A stretch of DNA of 64,000 nucleotides from contig CM038223.1 in NCBI GenBank assembly GCA_021442155.1, positions 35,624,983 to 35,688,982 on the forward strand, in the 5' to 3' direction. The translations under genes were made by a program, and so were the position numbers. This document shows positions 12,273 to 22,997 of this stretch, piece after piece (the first letter of the stretch is position 1; each line of letters starts with the position of its first letter). The stretch is from Cymbidium sinense. Its lineage: Eukaryota > Streptophyta > Magnoliopsida > Asparagales > Orchidaceae. Under the pieces are notes generated by a model, which worked only from the letters and a program-made list of their open reading frames with translations, did not search any database and was not told the origin of the DNA.

Positions 12273-15200
12273 TGTTCACTATACACCTTGTGTATCTCAC
12301 CATTTGATTTGATGATAACAAAATTTTTGTAATAAGAACTAATTGTTTATTTGCAGGATAAATTATTCACATTAATCATTATGAAAGTCATTCTTAATTT
12401 AGATTTATATTGATGAGAAATATATATTTTTGATGCTACTAATTAGACTAAATTTAATTCTGGAAAAAAAGTCTTCAACTTCAAGTTCTTTAGTCAATTC
12501 ATAATGATAAAGCTATTAGACTTGAACTGGTTGGGAATTTTTCTAGGATTAACAATATTAAGTCAAACAAAAAGCTCACTAAAATAAAATATATCTTTCA
12601 TTCATTTTAAAATAATCTATTTTGAATTATTCATAAACATTATATTTTATATTTATAATTATTCTTTAAAATTATTCATTTTTGGATAATGTAAATTAAA
12701 TGCATAAACCATGTTGCATTTATTGTGCTTCCATGCCAATTAAATTGAATTCACATCTCATTAAACTATTTTCATGCTAAAATATATTCATTATCCATTT
12801 ATTACATGCATAAAATCCAACTATCTTCAAATTATTCTTTATATTATTTTTCTCTCCTATTATCCTTGTCTTCTCTCTATTATCCTATTTTTAATCCTAA
12901 ACCTTTTGGCCAAATTATTTTCATAATTATTTTCTAAATAAATTTTATGAGAGTTATCCAAATCATTTCCATAATAAACTCATATTTTTCTAATTTAAAA
13001 AATTCATTTATTTGAATGTTTGACTTAAATTATTTTTGAATTCAAATTGAATATTCCTTGATTACATATGCAAATTTGAACTTTTATCTTTACAAAATGT
13101 TATGTGGTTGATGATATGCTAATCTAGTTGATTTAATTTAAATTAATTTGAATTAATTTGAGATAATTTAAATTCAACTAAAATAAGCCATGTAATTATC
13201 TTCTTTCCTTTTCTATAAAGTTTATTTTTGGAACCTACTTTGGTCAACAATATCTTTATTCAAATTCAAATTAATCCCTTAATGAAAATTGATTTAAAAC
13301 TCCCCTAAGATCTTATCCATCATCATTTAATTTAAATTAAGTACATTAAATGAATTTAATCTACTTTAGAAAAGTAGCTTAGCCAAATTTTAATAATTCC
13401 TTGGATTTAATTTAAAATATTTTAGAATTGTATATTTCACTCCTTCATTCAATCAAGGTGAATTGATTGAATATTCCATGATATTACATTAAATACTAAT
13501 TTAATGCCATCATAGAAACTTCCTTTTGGCTAACCATATATCATGCGTAATTTAAATTAATCAAAATTTAAATTATTCCATTTTTCACATGAACAATTAA
13601 TTGTGTTAAGACTTATTTGGTAATAATTCAAACTCTTTTGTTATCTCTCTCCCTTGGCCAACCCACATCAGTATTAACTTCTTAGTTACATTAGAAATCA
13701 GTTCATATGATGAATTGATTTAATTTAAATTTCTTTCCAAATTATTTTTCTCTCCATGATGCCTTGGTTGATTTTTTTCATCTTGGAAAAATAAATTGAT
13801 TTAAATTCAATTGATTCAATTTGAATCACTTACCATGTATATTTTCAATCTTTCTTTTCTTATCTAAAATCCCTCATATACAATTTGAATTTCAAATTGA
13901 TTTCTAAATTAAACCAACCTTCCATATTAAATTCGCTCTATTTTATCCTTGGCTGAATCGTTTACTCATGCGAATTAATTTTATTTTGACTGGCTTATGT
14001 TTAAATTAATTCCAAATGAGTTTTAATTCTATTTTTCCTCCTTTTCTAGACTTAGTTTACCCCTTGTCTTATAAATAATGTCTCTTAGAATAAGTTAATT
14101 TCTCTTGGAAAAATCTCTCATAGAAAAATTTCTCTCTTGGATGAATTCTTGCAAAACCTTTGGAGATGCTTTATTGGTGAATCAATTACTAATATCTTCA
14201 TCCTTCTTCTATCTACCAGCCTACAAGTGATTGACTTAAAGATTGCACAAAAAAGTTGGTGGATTGGTGGAAATCCCTATTGGCCCAAAGCTATTCAAGG
14301 TTCCTTTAATTTATTTTATTACTACTCTTGTGTGAGACCTTGATTTGTTTCTTGGGCTAAGATTTTTTTATGCTAGGTTATTTGATTTTTGCTTAACACA
14401 TTTATTCATACACTTTCTCAAGTTGGCCGAAAGCTTTGTTTGATTTTCATCAAAGTTTTGTGTTTCAAATTCTTCTCTTCTCTTTTTTCTATATATGCTA
14501 AAGTGAAACTTATGTTGTGATAATTAGATCATAAAAAACACTTATTTTCTTTTCTCTTAAATAGTCTCATACTTTGCATAAGTGATATTCCTTTTAAAAG
14601 AGAGTTTATTTGAGTTTATGTGATTTAAGATTTACTTTTTATTTCATCTTTTAGAAAGCCTTAAGTCTTTTTCTAAAAAGTGATTAATTGAAGTTTCAAA
14701 TCATTATTGTGCTATATTTCAAATCATAAATTAAATGACCTTGATTTGAAGTTATTATTTTCACATAAAATAGTTTAAACATTCATGTGCATCATATACA
14801 TCTTTTAAGTTTGGCTATTACAAAATTAAATAACAATTAAAGTGACCTATTTTTCTTTCTTTTGAATTCACTTTCCTTAATATTGTTGAAGTTGGGTTTT
14901 GAGAGAAAAAATATTTTAAAATTGAGAGTTAGATAATTTCATATTCTTCTTTCTTGTTCTCTTGTTGGGTTGTACTTGCCTATTAAGGAGAGTATGTGTT
15001 GGGTTGTACTTTCTTATAAAGGAGAGTATGGGAGATTTTTTGTAATCTCAACTTTATTTTAGTGAATTCCTAGCCTAGGTGGCTAGGCGAGGACATAGGC
15101 CTATTATGGGGTTCGATCGAACCACGTAAAAATCTTTGTGTTATCTTTCTTTACTATTATGATATTTCCTTTCTATTATTTCATTTCACTAAAGCATTAT

Positions 15201-15283
15201 TATTAAGTATTTAAGTTTTCTAAAATTTATTTTAAAAACCCATCTCACTTACCCCACCCCTTGGGTGCTATAGGTAAATAACA
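12273..15283 (+). mobile_element. 5' LTR of copia (SIRE-like) element, about 3.0 kb
   Basis: It starts TGTTCACTATACACC; the partner LTR at 18,097 starts TGTTGACTATACACC. The two align over about 580 bp until the second breaks off. The right end is set by the primer-binding site at about 15,286. The last 250 bp contain the word gttgggttgtactt twice, about 37 bp apart, and the tail aggcgaggacataggc ... gaaccacgtaaaaatc (about 15,087-15,138), close to the conserved tail I know from SIRE/Maximus copia LTRs. At 3 kb it is longer than usual for that group. The open frame at 14,137-14,343 is not supported as a gene. Confidence 0.7.
15110..15123. repeat. Perfect 14-bp palindrome ggttcgatcgaacc
   Basis: The sequence equals its own reverse complement over 14 bp, just inside the 3' end of the copia LTR. 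It contains a GGTTCGA word like a tRNA B-box, but no tRNA cloverleaf can be drawn around it. Confidence 0.8.
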
Positions 15284-15285
15284 AT

Positions 15286-15298
15286 ACGTATCAAAGCC
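15286..15298 (+). other. Primer-binding site, initiator tRNA-Met type
   Basis: acgTATCAAAGCC matches 10 of 13 positions of the usual copia site TGGTATCAGAGCC, which is complementary to the 3' end of initiator tRNA-Met. It sits directly after the LTR, as expected. Confidence 0.6.
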
Positions 15299-15338
15299 TT
15301 AGCTAAATTTGTGGCTTAACATCGCTGAGTTGATCACT

Positions 15339-16729
15339 ATGGCACTTCAAATGGTTCTTTATTCTTTTGATGATAAAATTTATAATGAGGCCATTTTTGA
15401 TAAAAACTAATTTTGATATTTGAAAAATTGTTATGGTTTTTACGAAGTATTGATTCCAAAATGTGGTACATTTGTTTAAATGGTAGCTTATCTTCTATTT
15501 TAGACAGTGATTTGATTCTTTTAAATGAAAATTTTATTTTATATTTTGATAAGAAATCTCTTCTTGATGAGCTTTCTTATTTATTATCTTTTAAATCTTG
15601 AAAATATATACTTGATGCTCTCACTTTGCTATATATTTGTGAATGTAAGATAGGTGAGAAGAACTTTATACAGGGAAAGAATATTCTTATTGAGAATTCC
15701 ATAAAATTAAATTCAATGCCCCAAGTGCATGCCTTTGGTTCTAAAAAGAGTAAGAAAAAAAATATAAAAAACAAAAGAATAAATAATAAAGAAGATTTTA
15801 AACAAAGTCATATAGTGGTTATAGAAAAAAAGTGCTTCCAACAACATCCCTCAAATTAGCCACCCAAAGTTTCAATTCTCAAACTAATTTTGAGGATGAC
15901 CCGGAGGTAAACAATTTATTTTATGAAGAGTTACCCATTGTCTTTGATGAATTAGTGAATGTTTATAATAAAGTGAAAAAGAAATACATTTCCACTAAAA
16001 GAAACTCTATAAGTTTTTAAGTAAATCTTGATACTTTGATGAAAGAAAATGAGCCACTTTTAATAAATGCTCAAAAATGCCATGATATGATTTGTTTTCT
16101 TGAAAATGAAGTATCTTCATTAAGTACCAAAGTTAATGATTTCCTAAGAAACTTATCCAGTACTTCTACATCCTATTGCCATGATGAGATTGTTTTTAAA
16201 ATAAAATTTTTAGAAGATGAAAATAAAGTATTACAAAAAAAAAAAGATATTATTCAGAAATAAAGTTGAACATGGTTTACAAATTGAGATTGAAAATTTA
16301 AAAGTTTAGAATTCTAATAATAGAAACAAATTAAATGACATATCTTTATATTTTACAAGTTCTAGTTGCTCACATGATTTACATTCAAATCCTTCCATGT
16401 TTTGCAAGCAATATTCATGTTACTCAGATGCTTTTAAAAATTATACATTTCACAAGCATCTTACTTCATTCTCTAAAATTAAACCTAGAAGTTATAATTC
16501 ATTTATGAATGATTTGCCTAATGTTACTTGTACTTACTATTATAGGCAAGGTCCTATTTCATATGTTTGTTCATTTAGGAGATCCATGCAATTAAATGCT
16601 TTATCTCCATACATTTGAAATTCTGAGGGAACTAGTTTGCATTGCCCATTATCTACTTATGCAAATATTTATAACAATACTAATGTTAAAGGATCCAAGC
16701 TTGCTTGGATACCAAAATTTATGAAATGA
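15339..16729 (+). pseudogene. Copia (SIRE-like) gag, decayed
   Basis: ATG at 15,339 opens MALQMVLYSFDDK. Open stretches at 15,413-15,601, 15,626-15,859, 15,832-16,020, 16,036-16,263 and 16,397-16,618 are consecutive pieces of one gag interrupted by frameshifts and stops. The middle part (about 15,920-16,260) is acidic and Lys/Glu-rich with heptad-like leucines, probably coiled coil. A CCHC-type zinc knuckle is recognisable at 16,529-16,570 (C-T-Y-Y-Y-R-Q-G-P-I-S-Y-V-C), but the second Cys and the His have been replaced by Tyr and Pro. The frame ends ...LAWIPKFMK-stop at 16,729, like the end of SIRE gag. No protease or RT follows. Confidence 0.7.
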
Positions 16730-18096
16730 GATTATATTGTAGGTTTTCCTTCATGGCAGACTAGTGAAGACAAGTTATAAATTCAGGTATACAAAAGCAA
16801 AATTAAATTACAAATGATATACAAGAAGGAATGGTATGAGGTAAAGTATTTTGTATTTTTTATTAATACCTTCCATGCATATATTTAGGTCCTTAGATTA
16901 GTTATGTTTCATTCATGCTTAACTAATCTATATAAGCTTCATGTTCTATTTTTTTATGAATGAATAGTTTCAAAACATAACTTAAAAATAATCTTGTAAA
17001 TTCTATGAATTTCACATATTATTTGGTTTATTGTGACTTTAACATTTTCATAGATTTTATGAGTTTTATAATGTTTTACCAATGAATGCTATTATTTATC
17101 TTGATTTGGATTCATATTTGAAATTCTATAAAATTCATGATAAGTAAATTTAGTTTATTACCCTATGTACATATTTTAATCTTTGAAGTAGATTAATTTC
17201 TAGTTTTGATGATAAAATGGTTTACATAATTGATATTTACAATTTTATATATGATTTGGTCTATTATGACCACCTTCAATAAAGTGTGATGTTTATTAGT
17301 TTATTGATTTTATAAAACTTATTCAACATATGTTTTGTGATCCATATCTCAATATGCTTAATATGAGACTATTATTTCTTTATATAGTGCATGAATATCA
17401 ATTTACCTTAGCTTATGTTAAAATAAAAATGGAAATGATTCAAATTGGCATGCTTGGAAATATTGCATGAATTAGAAATTTTCTTAAATATATCTATCTT
17501 CATCATTCATAGAAAGTCCTTAATTTTCTTTAATTCTTCTTTGCCTATTCTTTTGATTTGATTTGATGATAAAATAATTTTGGTTGGTATACTAAGTTGT
17601 CATTTCTTTCAAAGTATTGTCCATTTTGAATGAATAAATGTGGAATATCAAATTGCTTCAAATTTTTTTAAGATTTTATTTTAGAGATATGTTTGTACCA
17701 TCTTATCCTTAAATGTATATTTTCATAACATTTAACATTTTTCCTCATTTATATTTTTTTAAGTTTCATATAAATTTATTATATTTTAGTTTATATTAAA
17801 TAAGGGGAGAATATCAAGCATGTTAATCTTTAATAATTTTATCCTCTCATGCTTATATTTACTCTTGTACTTAAGTAAGGAGGAGAATTTTATTGATATA
17901 ACAAACTTGTATTTTATTGTGAACCTTTCAATGATGTGAAAAGGATGAAAAATATTGATGTTGTTGTATATCACAAGTGATGTTGGTTAGACTCTTAATT
18001 TCTGACATAAGAACTTAGTGAAGGGGAGAAATATCTTTTATCATTATAATTACTCTTCACACCAACATCGATTTGTGATCATCAAATATGAAAGCT
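16730..18096 (+). other. Non-coding 3' internal region of the copia element
   Basis: AT-rich, with no coding frame beyond chance. Where pol should be there is nothing, so pol has been deleted or this is a non-autonomous derivative. Two loosely similar stretches begin at about 17,016 and 17,252 (attatttggtttattgtgac / atgatttggtctattatgac). tttgatgataa words occur at 17,208, 17,568 and 18,131. Just before the 3' LTR, tttgtgatcatcaaatatgaaag (about 18,072-18,094) resembles the degenerate polypurine region (TTTGTCATCATCAAAAAGGGG) that precedes SIRE 3' LTRs. Confidence 0.5.
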
Positions 18097-18675
18097 TGTT
18101 GACTATACACCTTGTGTAACTCACCATTTGCTTTGATGATAATAAACTTTGTGTAATAAGAACTAATTATTTCTTTGTAGGATAAATTATTCACATTAAG
18201 CATTAAGAAAGTCATTCTTAACTTAGATTTATATTGATGATAAATATATATTTTGATCCTACTAATTAGGTTAAATTCAAATGTGCAAGAAAATTCTTCA
18301 AGTTCAAGTTCTTCAGTCAATTCAGAATGCTAAAGCTATTGTACTTGAACTGGTTGGGGATTTTTTTGAATTAACTATATTAAAGAAAATGAAAAGCTCA
18401 CTAAAATAAAATATATTATTCATTCATTTTAAAACAATCTATTTTAAATTATTCATAAACACTATATTTCATATTTATAATTATTCTATAAAATTATTCA
18501 TTTTTGGATAATGTAAACTAAATGCATAAATCATGTTACATTTATTGTGCTTCCATGCAAGTTAAATTAAGTTCACATCTCATTAAACTATTTTCATGCT
18601 AAAATATATTCATTATCCATTTATTACATGAATAAAATCCAATTATCGTGAAATTATTTTTTATATTATTTTTTT
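18097..18675 (+). mobile_element. 3' LTR of the copia element, truncated
   Basis: It starts TGTTGACTATACACC and aligns with 12,273-12,860, including ggataaattattcacatta and catgctaaaatatattcatt. Homology stops at about 18,675, where the 5' copy continues ctctcctattatccttg and this one changes to sequence leading into the minus-strand Tat gag. About 2.4 kb of LTR is missing. Confidence 0.75.
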
Positions 18676-18807
18676 AAAGAAATATAAAATATTACTATTA
18701 TTATGGTTATTATTTTGCAAGAACAAAACTATTTAATTAAAATAAACTTGAGAGTACAACCCATCTAAAGAGAAAGGAAAGTTACAATCTTCTAATGTAT
18801 GGTATGT

Positions 18808-19473
18808 CTAGAAGGTCAACTTTGAGGTATAAAACAAAAGGAGAAGATAGTCTCCTCCAAAAGCAAACCCATCCAAGAGTGGAGCATCCTGCGGAGGGGC
18901 TTCTCGATCCTCTGTACCAATGACTTGTTTCCCTCTATTTTGAGGTGCTGCCCTAGGAGGTAGAACCTTGCCACTACGGAGGTTGACTTCAGTGATCTCT
19001 TGTGGTAGGATAATGGAAGGTTCTACCTGCACATCACGTTCACCTACATCTTCTCCTATGGGACCCTCAGAATCGGATGATTCCAAATCTATCTCAAGAG
19101 GTAAACCCGTAGTATTCAGAGTAGGAAAGTCCAACTCTAAATCAGAAAGAGTAAGATCAAAATTGTTATAGTTATTTTGACTTGAAGAGTTATCATTAAG
19201 AATAGAAGAAGACAACCCATCAGAAGTGACATAGATGTAATTCAAACTACCTTTATTCTTCAATTTCTTAGATTTGTTTGGAGGTACAAAGTAGAAATCA
19301 AGTAAATTGAGTGGGGTAAGGGGTTTGATACCCTTATCTGATACAAGAGTTCTACTAGTAGAAGAAATAGATCTAGTTGAAGTGGAAGAAGTCATTGGTG
19401 TGGAAGCTACAACTGTAGGTTGGAGGCTGGACTCGATTGGTGGTTGCACTAATGGACTATCCCGGGCCGACAC
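18808..19473 (-). pseudogene. Tat gag C-terminal/protease-linker region, 221-codon open frame
   Basis: This is the longest open frame in the window. It has a Ser/Thr/Pro-rich start, then GIKPLTPLNLLDFYFVPP, then an acidic stretch (FDLTLSDLELDFPTLN, IDLESSDSEGPIGED), then ITEVNLRSGKVLPP near residue 160. The first blocks occur again in element A at 41,230-41,517 (TKPLFPLTLLDFYDVPL, MDFPFLNHPFLPLEIYLESS), which identifies it as the gag-to-protease segment of this Tat family. The 'V-N-L-R-S-G-K' block is a common gag-protease linker in plant gypsy elements. The protease itself is not reached before the element ends at about 18,700. The ATG may be internal to the original gag-pol frame. Confidence 0.7.
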
Positions 19474-19614
19474 ATGCTGCTACTATTGCTGCTACTATTT
19501 AGCTCCCCTTTTCTTGAGTTAGCACTGATAACTTGCAAACCTTCCTTGATGTTAGAGGTTTGAGCTGACTCAGTAACCTGCAAGGAAAGCTTCTTGATCT
19601 TCTAGATGATCTTC

Positions 19615-19870
19615 TTAGAGATTTTTGATAAAGAAATATCCACCTTCTTTATTTTTGAAAGGATCACATGTATCCCCAAGGATTACCCTAATGGAACTGG
19701 ATGATTGTTCCATAAGGTATTCCTTTAGGATAACAATAGCAATGGTCTTGAAGCTGTGTTCAAGCCAGTACTTGAATATGAAGCAATCCTTCAAAACATG
19801 GCCTAGCAAATGGTGGTAGGGGAAAAAGTTTGGATCATGACTTTTTCCTACTTCCTCCGGTCTTCTAAGC
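19615..19870 (-). pseudogene. Tat gag zinc-knuckle-like segment
   Basis: The minus strand reads P-Y-H-H-L-L-G-H-V-L-K-D-C-F-I-F-K just before and into the open frame 19,809-19,615. Tat gag proteins have a segment of the form C-x-Y-H-R-x-x-G-H-x-x-x-D-C-F-x-F-K; here the first Cys reads Pro. Element A has the same block at about 40,788-40,860. The rest of the frame (QSSSSIRVILGD) is linker. Confidence 0.55.
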
Positions 19871-20441
19871 TCGGGTAGCTAAAAATCAGGCTTCTTTAAT
19901 AGATTCTTAAAGATCTTCCTGATTACCTCCCTCTTAAATGAATAAGGTTTGTTAAGCTTATCTAAAAAAGTAGGTGGACCATAGCTACCTGGCGATGGGT
20001 ATGTTTGCACTACTGCTGGTGGTATAGCTGAGGAGGGAGCAGTGCTGGCCTTGGAAGCTATTGTGGAGGCAAGTAGGGCTACCTCAGTAATGGCAAAGGA
20101 GGTGGAGGCTACTGAGGTTGTGGTCTCTCAGACTGATCTTTAGCTAGCTACTTCCCCTTAACTATCAATGCTCCTGGCTTCTTCTCATAGACCTTTTGTG
20201 GCTTTGCTTTAGGCAACTGGTCTTGAAAAGGCAACTATTTGGCCTCTCCTTGTAGACTAGCTGACTTGTTGATTAGCTTCTCAACTGTCTTGATAGTGAA
20301 GCCCTTAAGCATGAAGGTGACTGGGCCATGGATATTCTTCAAAAGAATATTAATGGCATGTTTCTCAGATAGCTGCGTCTCACATTTCATACTCAAGTTA
20401 TGCCATCAAAAATTATAATAAACAAGGGACTCACCTAGGTG

Positions 20442-20720
20442 TTATTGTGCTACAACGAGATCACCTACAGTAACCCTTTGCTGAGCTCCAGCAAAACTCT
20501 TGATGAAGAGTTTCTCTAACTCAGGAAATATCTTTACTGGCCTGTTGGGCAGTTTAGCATACCAATCAAAAGCAATCCCTGCTAGACTACTAATAAAGAG
20601 GCAGAATAGCAAAGTATCACTGCCACCGACGTTGCAACAATTGGCCCTGAAGTGTGCTATGTACTGCCTTGGGTTTCCATTGCCATCAAATCTTTTGAAG
20701 GAAGGTGGCATGAAACCCAT
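20442..20720 (-). pseudogene. Tat gag capsid-like domain (Retrotrans_gag)
   Basis: 92 open codons with the family pattern: P-x-F-K-R-F-D-G-N-G-N-P-R-Q-Y-I-A-H-F at residues 5-23, then SSLAGIAFDWYAKLP (about 44-58), then LEKLFIKSFAGAQQRVTVGDL (about 68-88). This is the core structural domain that assembles the retrotransposon particle. It is homologous to 39,929-40,290 in element A. Downstream the minus strand continues with the conserved gag segment up to about 20,390 but in a broken frame. Confidence 0.85.
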
Positions 20721-22760
20721 GGGATATTGGATTGAATTGAATTCCTCAAGGTAGGGTCTACCCTTTGGATCGATTATCCTCCCCAGGCTTGAGCCAACGC
20801 TTCCTTCACTTACTGCTTAACCATGGATCGAATGTCTTTTTCTTATATGGAGGTACTTTCCACTACCTTCTTATACATGCTAGTGCTACCTTGCTCAACT
20901 AGAGGTAAGGTCTTAGCTGGGTCCAAAACATGTACTAACTCAGGCTAACTAATGTTGGTTATAATAAGATGAACTGCTGAGGTTTGTTTCTGAAGTAATA
21001 AAACTACTTCTAACAAGTCCTCTAGCTGCCATACTATCTATCTGCTCATCTTTTTTGCTTCAACTGATATCGAAGGTGATGGGCTGATTGGAAGTGTCTT
21101 CCTAATCAACCTCTTCACCTTCCATGGTCTACTGCTCTCTAAGAAGAGATCCTCTGGTATCTATCATGTAGACTCTAGCTGAGTCTCCTAACAAGTCATC
21201 TTCATTGGGATCAAAGTTGACCTTCTCCTTATCTAACCAATCATACCCCAGAATCTCCTTCTATTCCATGAAATAATGAGCCACTATCTCATCTAAAGAA
21301 TGACCAATCTGTGCAGGTACAAATATCCTTGGCTGATCGGTGTGATCACTATCATGCACTGAGAGGCACCGTACCTCGCCTGCTATTGGGGAGTCAATCC
21401 TATGAGGATTGTACTCACTAGATGAGAGACACTCCTGACTATCACTGGGTATGAAAGGGGTGACATTCCTTGAAGGTTCGACTATCAATGGTGCTGTTGG
21501 GCTATCATCTGCAACCTCTGAAATAATTCCCACCATCTCCACATCCTACTAAACTGGCAGAGTTGGTGAAGGGATGACCACTATGCTTCGAGGTCGCTAC
21601 TCCTTCCGCACCACCACTGGGGTAGAAGGTCGAGTAGGAGAGCTCGACCTCGCCATAGTTGGTGGTGTAGTTGAAGTAGGATCCCTCAGCCATAGCTGGA
21701 TCACCAAAGGGGTGCGCTTCTCCCCGGATATGGCCTTCATGACCTTTGATGGAACTGGAGATGCTATGACTTGAACTAGTGATGGTGGACAAGGGGTAGA
21801 GTGGTGTGGTGGAGACACCACCGACTCTCTATGCATAGAAGCTATCCTCCTGTGATGATTGGTCCCAGTAAGTAAGATGCTATTAGTATGGTCAGCGTGG
21901 GTAGCTTGCCGAGCTGGAAAATCAATAAGTGCGGAAGCTATCGACTGGCAAATGAACCTCTATCTCTCTCTACTAGTAATGTGAGCAGATGTATGGGCCT
22001 CTCTAGCCCTCTCTTAACAGATATGTTTCCCCACAGAGGGATAATGAATCTCAGATAAAATTGAGCTTCACATTCATAATCTCTACTGGCAAGACTCGGA
22101 GGATGACAAATGACCTCCTGCTCCTAGTAATTGCTAGCTGATGTTGGACCACTGGTGGAGGTGATGTGCGAATCCTCCTAACATCCACTCTATCTAACCT
22201 AGAGAGAGGATAAAACTTGGTTTGCTATAACAAGTGGTGAAGTTAGAATGGAAAACTCCTCAACAGTTGAACAGGTGACTGCCTCCATCTCTCTAGCAAT
22301 CCTAGTGTGATATCGCTTGATCATGTAGTTTTTGTTCCTTCGTTGCATTATGGTAGATGAGAGGAGTAAGATTTAAACCCATACTCAAAATAGGGAGGCA
22401 ATCCTTGAGATCAGGGGAGCCTTACCCTTAGAGGGTATTAATGAGAGGGTACTAGCCCTCACGGGTGCGAAACCATAAAACCAAATTGAGGTGACACTCG
22501 GTATTGTCACTCAAGTGAGACGCCACTACTTTCCTCTTCAATGAAGAGATGTTAGAGTTACAAGGTAGATCAATCCGGATGACTGGCTTCTGATCACCAT
22601 GGTCTTACTGATTGTCATGAGGGGAGTGCCCTCACATGTAATCCTCACTCCCTCAAATCCCTACCGAAGTGGATAAGATGTGTATGATCCAATTAGGGGA
22701 AGTTGGTTTGGTCCAAAGCCAAATCCATGCCATGAGGGAAGGTGAAAACAAATTTTTGTG
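20721..22760 (-). pseudogene. Tat element B gag N-terminal region
   Basis: Open fragments at 21,836-21,597, 21,792-21,505 and 21,542-21,261 on the minus strand are pieces of the gag N-terminal arm. It is Ser/Pro-rich with an acidic part (EVADDSPTAP, RIDSPIAGEVRCLS). The fragment containing SSPTRPSTPVVVRKE corresponds to 39,090-39,130 in element A (SSPTRPSIPIVAKE). The start is probably near 22,760, where G-M-D-L-A-L-D-Q matches G-V-D-L-A-L-D-Q about 20 codons into the A gag (38,034). Stops occur throughout. Confidence 0.65.
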
Positions 22761-22997
22761 AGCCTACCATTTCAGATCAAGTGTAAAGACTGAGAAAAGG
22801 TTGCACTGTAGCTATAATGTAACTGATGGTGAGAATCTACCATAGGAAATGAGCTTGGATCAGATTTATGTCTTTGTTAATTTTTTTTATTTGAATTGAA
22901 AATTTGAACCCACATCCAACATCTTGGAAGTGTTAAGTGGGGTTCAAATGGATTTGAGAAGATTTAGAAATTTGATTGAAAGAGGAATTTTTGAATA

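Noticed and set aside
15090..15130. tRNA gene, because of GGTTCGATC
   Set aside because: No acceptor stem or A-box in register. The word is part of a palindrome in the copia LTR tail.
21574..21774. Plus-strand frames over 18.9-21.8 kb
   Set aside because: Antisense to the minus-strand Tat gag, whose domains are recognisable.
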